A stretch of 64,000 nt of DNA from PZPK01 sp963974595 (GCA_963974595.1 CAXBDA010000008.1:1-64000), one strand, 5' to 3'. Shown: positions 10,093 to 19,727, counted from the first letter of the stretch. Program-made: numbers and translations. The notes: generated by a model not told the origin, from the letters alone.

Positions 10093-12087
10093 ATGCCGTC
10101 ACGTCGTGAACTAGCGAATGCAATTCGTGCTTTAAGTATGGACGCTGTGCAAAAAGCTAAATCCGGTCATCCTGGTGCACCAATGGGAATGGCTGATATA
10201 GCCGAAGTCTTATGGAACGGTTACTTACAACACAACCCTTCTAACCCTCAATGGGCGAACAGAGACCGTTTTATTCTTTCAAATGGTCACGGCTCAATGC
10301 TTATTTATTCTCTTCTTCACTTAAGTGGTTATGATCTTAGCATCGAAGATCTTAAAAACTTCCGTCAACTGCATTCAAAAACACCTGGCCACCCTGAATA
10401 TAGTTATACTCCTGGTGTTGAAACAACAACTGGCCCGCTAGGCCAAGGTATTTCTAATGCAGTTGGCATGGCCTTGGCTGAAAAAATACTTGCAGGTCAA
10501 TTTAATCGTGATGGTCATGATATCGTTGACCATCACACCTATACGTTTGCTGGCGACGGCTGTTTAATGGAAGGGATTTCGCACGAAGTTTGCTCCTTAG
10601 CCGGCACTTTAGGGCTTGGCAAGTTAGTCCTGTTCTATGATGATAACGGCATTTCAATTGATGGCGAAGTAGAAGGTTGGTTTACTGACGACACACCTAA
10701 ACGTTTCGAGTCTTATGGCTGGCACGTCATTCCTAATGTCGATGGTCATGATTCAGATGCCATTAGCGCTGCAATTGATTCAGCACGAGCGAATACTAAT
10801 CAACCCACCATCATTTGTTGTAAAACAATTATCGGTTTTGGTTCACCTAATAAAGAAGGAAAAGAGGATTGTCATGGTGCGCCTTTAGGGGATGAAGAAA
10901 TTCAAGCGACGCGTAAGCGTTTAGGCTGGGTTCACCCCGCATTTGAAATACCAGAAGATATTTATTCTGAATGGAATGCAGCAGCAAAAGGTGAGTCTTT
11001 AGAAAAAGACTGGAATGTTAAATTCGAAGCGTATAGAGCTGCTTTTCCTGAACTTGCCAGCGAGTTAGAGCGACGCTTAGCAGGCAAGCTGCCAGAGAAT
11101 TTCGCACAACAAGCACAAGATTATATTAATCAGTGCCAAGCTGATGGCACCACCATCGCTAGCCGTAAAGCATCGCAAAATTCTTTAAATCAATTTGGCC
11201 CATTATTGCCTGAAATCCTGGGCGGTTCAGCTGATCTTGCAGGCTCTAACTTGACCATATGGGATGGTTGCAAAGGTGTGACTCGTGAAGACGCTAATGG
11301 TAACTATATTTACTATGGTGTGCGTGAGTTTGGCATGTCTGCCATTATGAATGGCTTGGCCTTACACGGTGGATTTATTCCCTATGGCGCAACATTTCTG
11401 ATATTTATGGAGTACGCACGTAACGCTGTCAGAATGTCTGCATTAATGAAGCAGCGTGTTATCTATGTTTTCACTCATGACTCGATTGGTTTAGGTGAAG
11501 ATGGCCCAACACATCAACCAATAGAGCAAGTTTCAAGTTTGCGTTTAACACCGAACATGAACTTATGGCGTCCTTGTGACACCGTTGAGTCGGCAGTTGC
11601 CTGGAAGCATGCAATTCAGCGCGAAGACGGCCCAAGCTCACTTATCTTCTCTCGACAAAATCTTGTGCATCAAGAAAGAACGACGCAACAAGTAGCCAAT
11701 ATTGAAAAAGGTGCTTATATATTAAGTGACTCCGAAGGTCAGCCAGATTTAATATTGATTGCGACGGGCTCAGAAATTGGTTTAGCACAAGAGGCTGCTA
11801 GCAAACTTAGGCAGTCAGGGCACAAGATCCGTGTTGTTTCCATGCCGTCTACAGATGTGTTTGATCAGCAAAATGCAGAATACAAACAGAGTGTCTTACC
11901 GCTGGAAGTCAGTGCACGAATTGCTATCGAGGCATCAATGGCCGATTACTGGTATAAGTATGTCGGTATAGATGGCCGCGTAATCGGTATGACAACTTTT
12001 GGTGAATCTGCACCTGCTAATCTGCTATTTGAAGAATTTGGCTTCACGGTTGATAATATATTGTTTGTTGCTGACGAATTACTTTAA
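10093..12087 (+). CDS. tkt: Transketolase
   Basis: Thiamine-diphosphate enzyme moving two-carbon units between sugar phosphates in the non-oxidative pentose phosphate pathway. 664 residues, the usual length. The N-terminal start SRRELANAIRALSMDAVQKA is typical, the ThDP-binding motif GDGCLMEG begins near residue 154 and continues to a YDDN, and the transketolase stretch GEDGPTHQP is near residue 473. A strong ribosome site (GGGGAG) precedes the ATG. It heads tkt-epd-pgk-fba, with a 49-base gap to epd, an order known from pseudomonads and relatives. Confidence 0.97.
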   Translation: MPSRRELANAIRALSMDAVQKAKSGHPGAPMGMADIAEVLWNGYLQHNPSNPQWANRDRFILSNGHGSMLIYSLLHLSGYDLSIEDLKNFRQLHSKTPGHPEYSYTPGVETTTGPLGQGISNAVGMALAEKILAGQFNRDGHDIVDHHTYTFAGDGCLMEGISHEVCSLAGTLGLGKLVLFYDDNGISIDGEVEGWFTDDTPKRFESYGWHVIPNVDGHDSDAISAAIDSARANTNQPTIICCKTIIGFGSPNKEGKEDCHGAPLGDEEIQATRKRLGWVHPAFEIPEDIYSEWNAAAKGESLEKDWNVKFEAYRAAFPELASELERRLAGKLPENFAQQAQDYINQCQADGTTIASRKASQNSLNQFGPLLPEILGGSADLAGSNLTIWDGCKGVTREDANGNYIYYGVREFGMSAIMNGLALHGGFIPYGATFLIFMEYARNAVRMSALMKQRVIYVFTHDSIGLGEDGPTHQPIEQVSSLRLTPNMNLWRPCDTVESAVAWKHAIQREDGPSSLIFSRQNLVHQERTTQQVANIEKGAYILSDSEGQPDLILIATGSEIGLAQEAASKLRQSGHKIRVVSMPSTDVFDQQNAEYKQSVLPLEVSARIAIEASMADYWYKYVGIDGRVIGMTTFGESAPANLLFEEFGFTVDNILFVADELL

Positions 12088-12136
12088 TCGCGTTATTGGC
12101 TCTAGAGTACTGGATTAAATACATGAGATTGACTCA

Positions 12137-13174
12137 ATGACCTACCGAGTTGCAATTAATGGCTATGGTCGAATAGGTCAATCAGTACTTCGTGCTTACT
12201 ATGAAAAGCGCCTCTTGGGAGGCGCTGAATACCCATTCAAAATTGTGGCGATCAATGAGTTATCAGATATTGAAACTATTGCTTATTTGACTCGTTATGA
12301 CACGACCCATGGTCGATTCCCCCTAAAAGTAGATATTCAAGGTGATGATGCGCTATTAATCGATAACGATGAAATACTTGTTTCGCGTCATGATGATATT
12401 TCTTCTCTGCCTTGGTCTGAACTGAATATCGATATGGTGCTTGAATGTACAGGCACATTGAGCACAAGAGCATTAGCTGAAAAACACATTGAATCGGGCG
12501 CACAACGTGTTTTGTTGTCTCAACCCGGAGACGAGTCTGTTGATAGAACCATCGTATATGGTTTTAACCATCAAGACATACTTGGTAGTGAGACCATTAT
12601 TTCTAATGCTTCCTGTACCACCAATGCAATATTACCCTTGATAGCGATATTGAATGATGCGTTTCAGATTCAATTAGGCTCACTGACCACGATTCATTCT
12701 GCGATGAATGATCAGCCAACGATAGATGCGTATCATCACCATGACTTGCGTCGCACTCGAAGTGCTATGCAAAATGTAGTGCCTGTAGAAACTGAGCTTG
12801 CAAAAGGAATAGAGCGTTTTTTACCCGAAATGAAAGATAAGTTAACGGCGACGGCATTGAGGGTACCCATCATTAATGTTTCGGCCATTGAGTTAAATGT
12901 TATTGTCTTGAATGAAACCTCGATAGAGTATGTTAATACTTTATTAAAAGATAAAGCTCAGTCTGATTGTTTTAATATGCTTGCTTATACCGATCAACCG
13001 CTTGCATCTTCTGATTTTACGCATGAGCTACATTCAAGTGTGATAGATGGCAGCCAAACTCGAGTGGTGGGTGGAAAATTAATCAAACTATTAACGTGGT
13101 TTGATAATGAGTGGGCATATGCGAATCGAATGTTAGATGTGGCAGCGCACTGGTTGCACAAAAAAGAACATTAA
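12137..13174 (+). CDS. epd: Erythrose-4-phosphate dehydrogenase (GAPDH family)
   Basis: NAD-dependent oxidation of D-erythrose 4-phosphate, the entry to pyridoxal phosphate synthesis in enterobacteria. 345 residues. The nucleotide-binding start VAINGYGRIGQSVLRA and the active site SNASCTTNAI with Cys160 are present. The stretch IHSAMNDQPTIDAYHHHDLRRTRSA is closer to E. coli Epd (AMHDQ, AYHPDLRRTR) than to GapA (TVDGP). Position between tkt and pgk is also typical of epd. Because a separate GAPDH lies at 23084, this is the likely E4P enzyme, although activity on glyceraldehyde 3-phosphate cannot be excluded. Confidence 0.88.
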   Translation: MTYRVAINGYGRIGQSVLRAYYEKRLLGGAEYPFKIVAINELSDIETIAYLTRYDTTHGRFPLKVDIQGDDALLIDNDEILVSRHDDISSLPWSELNIDMVLECTGTLSTRALAEKHIESGAQRVLLSQPGDESVDRTIVYGFNHQDILGSETIISNASCTTNAILPLIAILNDAFQIQLGSLTTIHSAMNDQPTIDAYHHHDLRRTRSAMQNVVPVETELAKGIERFLPEMKDKLTATALRVPIINVSAIELNVIVLNETSIEYVNTLLKDKAQSDCFNMLAYTDQPLASSDFTHELHSSVIDGSQTRVVGGKLIKLLTWFDNEWAYANRMLDVAAHWLHKKEH

Positions 13175-13206
13175 TTATTAATATTTATTTAGAAGCAGGA
13201 GATAGC

Positions 13207-14370
13207 ATGAACGTTATCAAAATGACCGACTTGGATCTTAAAGGGAAGCGCGTTCTTATTCGTGAAGATTTAAATGTACCGGTTAAAAATGGGAAAGTAA
13301 GTAGTGATGCAAGGATTCGCGCATCCTTGGCAACGATTGAATTTGCGTTGAATGCTGGTGCTAAGGTGATGTTAATGTCGCATCTTGGCCGGCCGGTCGA
13401 AGGTGAATACGAAGAAAAGTTTTCGCTGGCACCCGTCGCAGAGCACCTATCTACGCTCCTTAATAAACCTGTCAGGCTGATAAAAGATTGGGATGCTCAG
13501 CCTGATCTAAATGATTCTGATGTTGTGTTGTTTGAAAATGTGCGTTTTAATTCTGGCGAAAAGAAAGATAATGAAACGCTATCAAAGGCTTATGCAGCCC
13601 TATGCGATATTTTTGTGATGGATGCCTTTGGTACGGCTCACAGAGCCCAGGCTTCAACTCACGGTGTAGCTAAATTTGCACCGGTTGCATGTGCCGGCCC
13701 ATTATTGGTTGCTGAGCTAGAGGCCTTGGCAAAAGCTTTGGATAAGCCTAAACGACCTTTAGTTGCCATTGTTGGTGGCTCGAAAGTATCAACAAAATTA
13801 ACGGTCCTTGAGTCGTTATCAGATATTGCCGATCAGCTTATTGTTGGTGGCGGTATTGCCAACACCTTTTTAGCCGCTGCGGGTTTTCCAGTAGGCAAGT
13901 CTCTTTTCGAGGAAGCGTTATTAGATAGTGCAAAATTATTAGCAAATAAAACAGAGATACCACTACCCACAGACGTAGTTGTTGGTAAAGCGTTTTCTGA
14001 AACAGCGCAAGCAACATTAAAAAAAGTATCTGACGTTTCTGATGATGATATGATTTTTGATATTGGGCCTGATTCAGCTAAAGCATTTTCAGACATATTA
14101 AAAAATGCGGGCACAATTATCTGGAATGGCCCTGTTGGGGTGTTCGAATTTGATCAATTTTCTGCGGGTACTCGGACTTTATCGCTCGCGATTGCTGACA
14201 GCAGTGCATTTTCTATTGCCGGTGGCGGTGATACATTAGCCGCAGTTGATAAATATAATATTGCGGATAAGATTTCTTATATCTCAACAGGTGGTGGTGC
14301 TTTTCTGGAGTTTGTTGAAGGGAAGATATTACCTGCAGTCGCGATTTTAGAAGTACGCGCAAAGGCTTAA
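13207..14370 (+). CDS. pgk: Phosphoglycerate kinase
   Basis: Interconverts 1,3-bisphosphoglycerate and 3-phosphoglycerate with ADP/ATP. The ATG at 13207 follows AGCAGGAGAT and gives 387 residues, equal to the E. coli enzyme. The open frame continues upstream into epd, but those extra 32 residues do not look like PGK. Seen are the N-terminal VLIREDLNVPV, the substrate loop SHLGRPVEGE, a GGSKVSTKL segment and the nucleotide-binding GGGDTLAAV near the end. Spacing from epd is 32 bases and to fba 26, so one transcript is likely. Confidence 0.97.
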   Translation: MNVIKMTDLDLKGKRVLIREDLNVPVKNGKVSSDARIRASLATIEFALNAGAKVMLMSHLGRPVEGEYEEKFSLAPVAEHLSTLLNKPVRLIKDWDAQPDLNDSDVVLFENVRFNSGEKKDNETLSKAYAALCDIFVMDAFGTAHRAQASTHGVAKFAPVACAGPLLVAELEALAKALDKPKRPLVAIVGGSKVSTKLTVLESLSDIADQLIVGGGIANTFLAAAGFPVGKSLFEEALLDSAKLLANKTEIPLPTDVVVGKAFSETAQATLKKVSDVSDDDMIFDIGPDSAKAFSDILKNAGTIIWNGPVGVFEFDQFSAGTRTLSLAIADSSAFSIAGGGDTLAAVDKYNIADKISYISTGGGAFLEFVEGKILPAVAILEVRAKA

Positions 14371-14396
14371 CTTATTAATTTTTAAAGGAGAAGAAA

Positions 14397-15464
14397 ATGG
14401 CGTTAATTAGTATGCGACAGCTGTTAGATCATGCTGCTGAATTTGGTTACGGTGTTCCTGCATTTAATGTAAATAATCTTGAACAAATGCGTGCCATCAT
14501 GGAAGCAGCAGATCAAACCAATAGTCCGGTCATCGTTCAGGCATCTGCAGGTGCCCGTAAATATGCAGGGGCACCATTTTTAAGACATCTTATACTGGCT
14601 GCTATTGAAGAATTTCCTCATATTCCTGTCTGTATGCACCAAGATCATGGTACATCACCCTCAGTGTGTCAGCGTTCTATTCAATTAGGGTTTTCTTCTG
14701 TGATGATGGATGGCTCTTTGCGAGAAGATGGAAAAACCCCAGCCAGCTATGAATATAATGTTGATGCCACTAAACGAACCGTAGAAATGGCACATGCCTG
14801 TGGTGTCTCTGTCGAAGGTGAGCTAGGTTGTTTAGGGTCTTTGGAGACAGGGCAGGCGGGTGAAGAAGATGGTATTGGTGCGGAAGGTATTTTAACTCAT
14901 GATCAGATGCTTACAGACCCGGAAGAAGCTGCTGACTTTGTGTCTAAAACAGGTGTAGATGCTTTAGCAATTGCATGTGGTACCAGCCATGGTGCATACA
15001 AATTTACACGCCCACCCACTGGCGATATTCTTGCTATCGATCGTATTAAAGCGATTCATAAACGAATCCCAGGAACCCATCTTGTCATGCATGGCTCTTC
15101 TTCAGTCCCTCAGGATTGGTTAGCCATCATTAACGAATATGGCGGTAAAATTCCAGAAACATATGGTGTGCCTGTTGAGCAAATTTGCGAGGGTATCAAG
15201 TATGGTGTACGAAAAATAAATATTGATACAGATCTTCGTTTAGCTTCAACAGGTGCTGTCAGGCGCTTTATGGCTAATAACCCGGCAGAATTTGATCCTC
15301 GTAAGTACCTGAAAGAAACAGTCACAGCCATGAAAAATATTGTGATTGCACGTTATGAAGCGTTTGGTACAGCAGGGCATGCAGATAAAATTAAAGCCCT
15401 AAGCCTGGATGCTATGTTTGAGTGTTATGAGTCCGGTTCTCTAACGCCAAAAATAAGCAAATAA
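14397..15464 (+). CDS. fba: Class II fructose-bisphosphate aldolase (Calvin-cycle subtype)
   Basis: Zinc-dependent reversible cleavage of fructose 1,6-bisphosphate. 355 residues, starting after a strong AAAGGAG site. The N-terminal YGVPAFNVNNLEQM, zinc-site VCMHQDHG, acidic GELGCLGSLETG and HLVMHGSSSVP motifs are the class IIB pattern also called CbbA/FbaA in Calvin-type aldolases. No RuBisCO or phosphoribulokinase gene is nearby, so this is glycolytic/gluconeogenic. It ends the tkt-epd-pgk-fba operon and is followed 16 bases on by an intrinsic terminator. Confidence 0.96.
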   Translation: MALISMRQLLDHAAEFGYGVPAFNVNNLEQMRAIMEAADQTNSPVIVQASAGARKYAGAPFLRHLILAAIEEFPHIPVCMHQDHGTSPSVCQRSIQLGFSSVMMDGSLREDGKTPASYEYNVDATKRTVEMAHACGVSVEGELGCLGSLETGQAGEEDGIGAEGILTHDQMLTDPEEAADFVSKTGVDALAIACGTSHGAYKFTRPPTGDILAIDRIKAIHKRIPGTHLVMHGSSSVPQDWLAIINEYGGKIPETYGVPVEQICEGIKYGVRKINIDTDLRLASTGAVRRFMANNPAEFDPRKYLKETVTAMKNIVIARYEAFGTAGHADKIKALSLDAMFECYESGSLTPKISK

Positions 15465-15480
15465 AGCTATATTACCTAAA

Positions 15481-15508
15481 GAGCGCAAGTTATTTGCGCT
15501 CTCATTTT
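15481..15508 (+). terminator. Rho-independent terminator after fba
   Basis: Perfect 8-base stem GAGCGCAA (15481-15488) with TTGCGCTC (15494-15501), a five-base loop, then TCATTTT. It closes the carbon-metabolism operon. Confidence 0.85.
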
Positions 15509-15612
15509 AAATATTCAAATGCCCTTCTCGAACATCACCCCAAAAAATTACTTATAAGCTGTTACATGTCGCACACTATTAAATTTATTGGATAGTCTGC
15601 GTTGCAATTGCA

Positions 15613-15621
15613 TGCTATAAA
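15613..15621 (+). promoter_or_regulatory. Extended -10 promoter candidate for the lipoprotein gene
   Basis: TGCTATAAA matches an extended -10 (TG-N-TATAAT-like) about 45 bases before the start at 15668. No good -35 lies at 16-18 bases, which extended -10 promoters tolerate. Read by eye only. Confidence 0.35.
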
Positions 15622-15667
15622 AGCACAATACAAACAATTCTAAAATACCTTATGACATGGAGTTTGA

Positions 15668-17608
15668 ATGCGCTCTCAGGCAACTCACATTAAGAAATGG
15701 ATACCACTTTGTTTGCTGGGATTAGTCAGTTTAGTTTTATCCGCTTGCGGTGGTAGCAAAAGCTTCGATATACCTGAACCTCTAACTGACACAGTAAGCC
15801 CTACAGTAGATAATTCCTTTCCTAACGAGGTAGAATCAGAAGATTTTGAAGTTGATTTCAATGTAGAAATTATATTTAGCGAGCTAATGAATAAAAGCTC
15901 TTTAACAACCGAAAGAGGAATAAAGTTATTCTCAGGAAGAAGCGATTTAGAGTCGGGAATTGGCCTCGAAGAAAGAGCGGTCGATATTTTCTTTTCGGTT
16001 GTACCTCTAATCTCTAACGACTTGATAAGCGATAAAGAGATCGTAATTCCTGCAACTAAAGCAATGTTGAAGCACTCTAGTGGACGTTTCGCTCTAAATA
16101 CCGAGTACACTGTGATTGTTGATAATCCAGCAAGAGATCTGGTTGATGATGATTTGGATACCGAAGAAGATGAACGCAATTTTATATCAGAGACTAATAT
16201 TATTGATTTTATTACCGAGGAAGGGGAATGGAAGCAGAGTAAAACCATTCCCAATATAACCATTGAAGACAAGGGGACTATCACCGAAAGCTTAGTTAGC
16301 GTTTCCGCTAACCAGTTTTCTCCAAGGCTTATTGCAAATGCAAGAGGCGATACTTTTTTGATCTGGCGCCAAGAAGCCACGCCTGGAATTAATCAATTAT
16401 GGGCGAGTCGCTATACAGTTAATAATAAGCAATGGGGTTTAAGTAACGAATCAGAGATTTATTGCTCCAATGATAATGATATATGCGCTAATTCACACTT
16501 GATTAGTGAGATTTCTAGTACCTCGGTGAATGATTATGATGTTGATATTAATGAACAGGGTCATTTGGCGATTGTCTGGTCACAAGCGGCTAAGCAAGGT
16601 GACTTTGTTTCTATTTGGGCGTCCATATTCGATGGAAAAAACTGGAATACGGTATCAGAAATAAATAATACAGGGTTTCTGAAAACCGGAAATGCAGAAT
16701 CACCTGCTATAGCATTAGATAGCAATGGAAATGCGGTGAGTATTTGGCGAGAGTACGATGGTCAATATTCACGAATCAAAACCAATATTTTTAAAGTGGG
16801 GGATGGGGCTGTTATTTCCAGTGGGCAGTGGGTAGAAGCTCCAGTCTTTATTGATACGCATTCTCAGGTGGTGAGTAAAAACCCTAAGCTTTCAATGAAT
16901 GATCAAGGGGTAGCCATTGCTGTATGGGAGCAAAACACCTCTGGATTGTATCAAATTTATAGTAATCACATAAGATTGAATCAAAGTAATGATTGGATAG
17001 GCCCGGAAAGAATAGATAATATAAGTTCTACAAATCCAGAATTCGGAATAGGTAATTCATCTCTTCCCATAATTGCTATTGACCAAAATAACGATGCAAT
17101 AGCTATTTGGCTAAAATATGACGGTCAGAGAAATAACGTTTGGTTCAATCGTTTTACGGGTAGCTGGGGTGAACTTGCAAACTATCTGGAAGGCAGTAGG
17201 TTGGGTGATGCAAGCTATCCAGGCTTAGCAATAGGTAAAAATAATCGAGTACTCGCTTACTGGGTGCAAGAAGATACAGCGGAAAACTCGCGCTCACTTT
17301 TTACAAGTTTCTTTACTGCATTGACAGGGTGGGAATCAGGCCGCTTAATGGCAACAGATAACAAGCTATCCAAACCTATAGCTAGTTTCGATAGGGAAGG
17401 TAATGCAGTATTGATCTGGCAAGAAGGTATCATCAGTGGTGAAATTAATACCCGCTATTATTCAAAGCGAACTGATAACTGGAATAGAGAAGAGTCACTC
17501 GCTAGCAGCAGTGCTGATGTTTCGTTAACGCCATTACTTGAAGATGGTCGTTTCTTAACAACCTGGGTTAATGATTATCGTCTCGAGTCAGTGCTCTTTA
17601 GTGACTAG
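15668..17608 (+). CDS. Large Ig-like-domain lipoprotein, function unknown
   Basis: 646 residues. A basic N-terminus, hydrophobic stretch and lipobox LSAC with Cys27 predict signal peptidase II processing; Gly-Gly rather than Asp after the Cys suggests the outer membrane. Residues about 45-185 resemble a bacterial Ig-like (SbsA-type) domain (VEIIFSELMNKSSL). The rest contains repeated motifs of the kind NAVSIWREYDG, GVAIAVWEQ, DAIAIWLKYDG, NAVLIWQEG, spaced roughly 50-60 residues, which look like blades of a beta-propeller. A ribosome site GGAG precedes the ATG. The 3' end overlaps the convergent DUF3108 gene by 11 bases. No enzymatic motif is seen; binding or surface sensing is only a guess. 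Confidence 0.85.
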   Translation: MRSQATHIKKWIPLCLLGLVSLVLSACGGSKSFDIPEPLTDTVSPTVDNSFPNEVESEDFEVDFNVEIIFSELMNKSSLTTERGIKLFSGRSDLESGIGLEERAVDIFFSVVPLISNDLISDKEIVIPATKAMLKHSSGRFALNTEYTVIVDNPARDLVDDDLDTEEDERNFISETNIIDFITEEGEWKQSKTIPNITIEDKGTITESLVSVSANQFSPRLIANARGDTFLIWRQEATPGINQLWASRYTVNNKQWGLSNESEIYCSNDNDICANSHLISEISSTSVNDYDVDINEQGHLAIVWSQAAKQGDFVSIWASIFDGKNWNTVSEINNTGFLKTGNAESPAIALDSNGNAVSIWREYDGQYSRIKTNIFKVGDGAVISSGQWVEAPVFIDTHSQVVSKNPKLSMNDQGVAIAVWEQNTSGLYQIYSNHIRLNQSNDWIGPERIDNISSTNPEFGIGNSSLPIIAIDQNNDAIAIWLKYDGQRNNVWFNRFTGSWGELANYLEGSRLGDASYPGLAIGKNNRVLAYWVQEDTAENSRSLFTSFFTALTGWESGRLMATDNKLSKPIASFDREGNAVLIWQEGIISGEINTRYYSKRTDNWNREESLASSSADVSLTPLLEDGRFLTTWVNDYRLESVLFSD

Positions 17609-18377
17609 AAAAAGAAATGTTTTTTCCTTCGATATGGGCTGACGTTAAATCTATTTGGTATTCTTCGCCATCTTTTTCTTTTTGAGTCATTTTTAATAAT
17701 AACAACGGAAAATCTTTAGAAAACCATAAAAAGGTTTCCCTTTTTGCATCATTATCACGCTGTTTCTTCGCTAAGATGCTGTTTAGCTTTCCAAAGCGTG
17801 TATCGATTATCTCGCTACCTATGACGATAAACTGACTTTCTCTGAGCTTACCTTTATGAGCAATATTATAATTCATAAGCTGCTTTTGTTTGTCTACATC
17901 AAGTAATAACTGTAATTGATAAGATAAGCGATCATAAGTGTTTTCAGGTATATTCAACAACTGCCAGTTGTTTTTTTGAAGAGTGCTCGTTGCTGTATTT
18001 TCTACCCAGTCAAAACTGACCTGCCTTTTTCTGTCTGAGATTAAAAAAGCGGAGAGTTTGTAGTTGTAGCCTAAAGGTTTGATACCTGCCTCACTTGTTA
18101 CAACAAGGCTGCTTTCTTTTATATCCGCAATAAAAGAATCAACCTCAAACGTATATAACCACTTATTCGCATCAAGTTTTTTTAAAGAACGGGTCGCTTT
18201 ACCATCAATACTTACCCCCCTTTTTATTTTAGCTGTATAAATAGCCGTATGTTCTTGTAATTCAACAGCTGAAACAGAAAAGCTAGTAAAAGAAACAAGG
18301 CTGCCTAATAACAGAGAGGTAAGCATAGAAGTGTTTAAATGTAGTCTTCTCATTTTAAATTTATTTGATTTGAGCAT
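17598..18377 (-). CDS. DUF3108 family secreted protein
   Basis: 259 residues from the ATG at 18377. A second in-frame ATG at 18353 (MRRLHLNTS) gives a more compact signal peptide ending near SVSA-VEL and could be the true start; neither has a clear ribosome site. The mature part shows DUF3108 features: HTAIYTAKIKRGVSI, a YRLSYQLQL-like segment, and LWFSKDFPLLLLKM near the end. It is likely periplasmic, function unknown. Its start overlaps the yciK 3' end by 17 bases, suggesting coupling, and its stop overlaps the convergent lipoprotein gene. Confidence 0.8.
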   Translation of the reverse strand: MLKSNKFKMRRLHLNTSMLTSLLLGSLVSFTSFSVSAVELQEHTAIYTAKIKRGVSIDGKATRSLKKLDANKWLYTFEVDSFIADIKESSLVVTSEAGIKPLGYNYKLSAFLISDRKRQVSFDWVENTATSTLQKNNWQLLNIPENTYDRLSYQLQLLLDVDKQKQLMNYNIAHKGKLRESQFIVIGSEIIDTRFGKLNSILAKKQRDNDAKRETFLWFSKDFPLLLLKMTQKEKDGEEYQIDLTSAHIEGKNISFSSH

Positions 18378-19110
18378 CTAAAGACTGGCCTGTTATATCG
18401 AGACTTTCATCGCCCATTAAGTAAAGGTAAAGAGGCATGATTTCGTCTGGTGAAGGGTTATTCATTGGGTTTTCAGCAGGGTAAGCATCAGTTCGCATAT
18501 TGGTTCTAGTCGCGCCGGGGTTGATGCAATTAACTCTAACGCGGTGGTCATTTTCATCCAGCTCATCAGCCAATACTTGAGCCAAGCCCTCAGTCGCAAA
18601 TTTTGATACTGAATAGGCTCCCCAAAAAGCACGGCCTTTTCTGCCTACGCTCGAGGTCGTAAAAATAATAGAGGGTGTTGGTGCTTCCTTTAGTAAATGT
18701 AAAAAACTTTTAGTTAACATAAATGCTGAATTAATATTTACCTGCATCAGTTTTTCCCAAACAGGCACTTCATACTGGTCGATGCTGGTAAGCGATCCCA
18801 AGAGTGAAGCGTTATGCAGGATGCCATCCAAATGGCCGAAAGCATCCTGAATGGACACCGCTACATCTATATAATCTTTTTCTACCGCGCCTTCTAGGTT
18901 TAACGGAATGATAGCTGGTTGAGGCCATCCATTTTGCTCAATTTCATCATAAACTTTTTCTAATTTAGCTATCGTTCTACCTAGTAAAATGACGGTAGCG
19001 CCATGTTTGGCATAGCTTAATGCAGCTGCCTTGCCTATGCCATCGCCAGCCCCTGTAATGAGAATGACTTTGTCTTTTAATAAGGTATTCGAAGCTAGGT
19101 ATTGAAACAT
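18361..19110 (-). CDS. yciK: Short-chain dehydrogenase YciK
   Basis: 249 residues, classical SDR. The cofactor motif TGAGDGIGKAA is near residues 20-30, NAS at the middle strand, and the catalytic Ser (TSSVGRKGRAFWGAY) with YSVSK near residue 160. The long match to E. coli YciK (SVGRxGRAxWGAYxxSKFATEG, RVNCINPGxTRTxMR, MPLYLxLMGD) makes the assignment secure. Physiological substrate is unknown in the family. It is the first gene of a pair with the DUF3108 gene, divergent from the SRPBCC gene with a 180-base region between. Confidence 0.92.
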   Translation of the reverse strand: MFQYLASNTLLKDKVILITGAGDGIGKAAALSYAKHGATVILLGRTIAKLEKVYDEIEQNGWPQPAIIPLNLEGAVEKDYIDVAVSIQDAFGHLDGILHNASLLGSLTSIDQYEVPVWEKLMQVNINSAFMLTKSFLHLLKEAPTPSIIFTTSSVGRKGRAFWGAYSVSKFATEGLAQVLADELDENDHRVRVNCINPGATRTNMRTDAYPAENPMNNPSPDEIMPLYLYLMGDESLDITGQSLDAQIK

Positions 19111-19290
19111 TGGTAATTATCTCTAAGGACTTAATTCATATTAAGAGTGTGATTGAAAATTGATAGCCTACTTGATCTTCAGCCTATATTATAATGCGCA
19201 ATAAGTTTAACTGACTAAGCTAATCTAGCGCTTATAGGGTTGTTTAGCTTTCGGTTATTGAGAACTGTGTTAACGTTAAGAGATTAAATT

Positions 19291-19722
19291 ATGTCAATTC
19301 AAACCATAACAATCAATCAAGCATTTGATGCGCCACTAAAACAAGTCTTCGCTACTTTAAGCGATCATGAGAAATTCGGGGAAATATGTGGCATTAATAT
19401 GACTCGTATCAAAGATGGTGCTGAACATTTGAATGGCCTAAACTCGGTTAGAGAAATCAAAATAGGTATTCTGCCATCCTTTCAAGAAACTATTAATAAA
19501 TTTATAGATAATGAAAGAATAGAATATAAAATCACCCAAGGAAGCCCCATCAAAAATCATTTGGGGGTGCTTGTTTTTTCTGAAGCTAAAGGTAAAACAC
19601 ATTTAAACTATACCATTGAGCTTGAGTCAAAAATTCCATTTACCACTTTGCTGATTAAATCTGCTTTAAGCTTCGGCATTAGAAATGGGCTGAAGCGTTA
19701 TGCCCGCTCTTTAAAAAAATAG
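19291..19722 (+). CDS. SRPBCC (START/polyketide cyclase-like) family protein
   Basis: 143 residues, probably cytosolic. The N-terminal pattern TITINQAFDAPLKQVFATLSDHEKFGEI is the usual SRPBCC opening (strand, then PxxxVFxxLSDxxxxxxW/I), and the C-terminal LIKSALSFGIRNGLKRYARSL is the long alpha-helix lining the cavity. The family binds hydrophobic ligands; no ligand can be inferred here. It ends 5 bases from the convergent histidine kinase stop, leaving no room for a separate terminator. Confidence 0.8.
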   Translation: MSIQTITINQAFDAPLKQVFATLSDHEKFGEICGINMTRIKDGAEHLNGLNSVREIKIGILPSFQETINKFIDNERIEYKITQGSPIKNHLGVLVFSEAKGKTHLNYTIELESKIPFTTLLIKSALSFGIRNGLKRYARSLKK

Positions 19723-19727
19723 ATAGT

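Noticed and set aside
13111..13206. Longer phosphoglycerate kinase starting inside epd
   Set aside because: The added residues do not match PGK, and ATG at 13207 has a proper ribosome site and gives the family length.
14397..15464. Calvin-cycle operon because of the CbbA-type aldolase
   Set aside because: No RuBisCO, phosphoribulokinase or CbbR is present, and this aldolase subtype is common in heterotrophs.
15685..16380. A 231-codon open frame antisense to the lipoprotein gene
   Set aside because: It lies wholly inside the plus-strand lipoprotein, is serine-rich in the way of reverse translations, and has no domain pattern.
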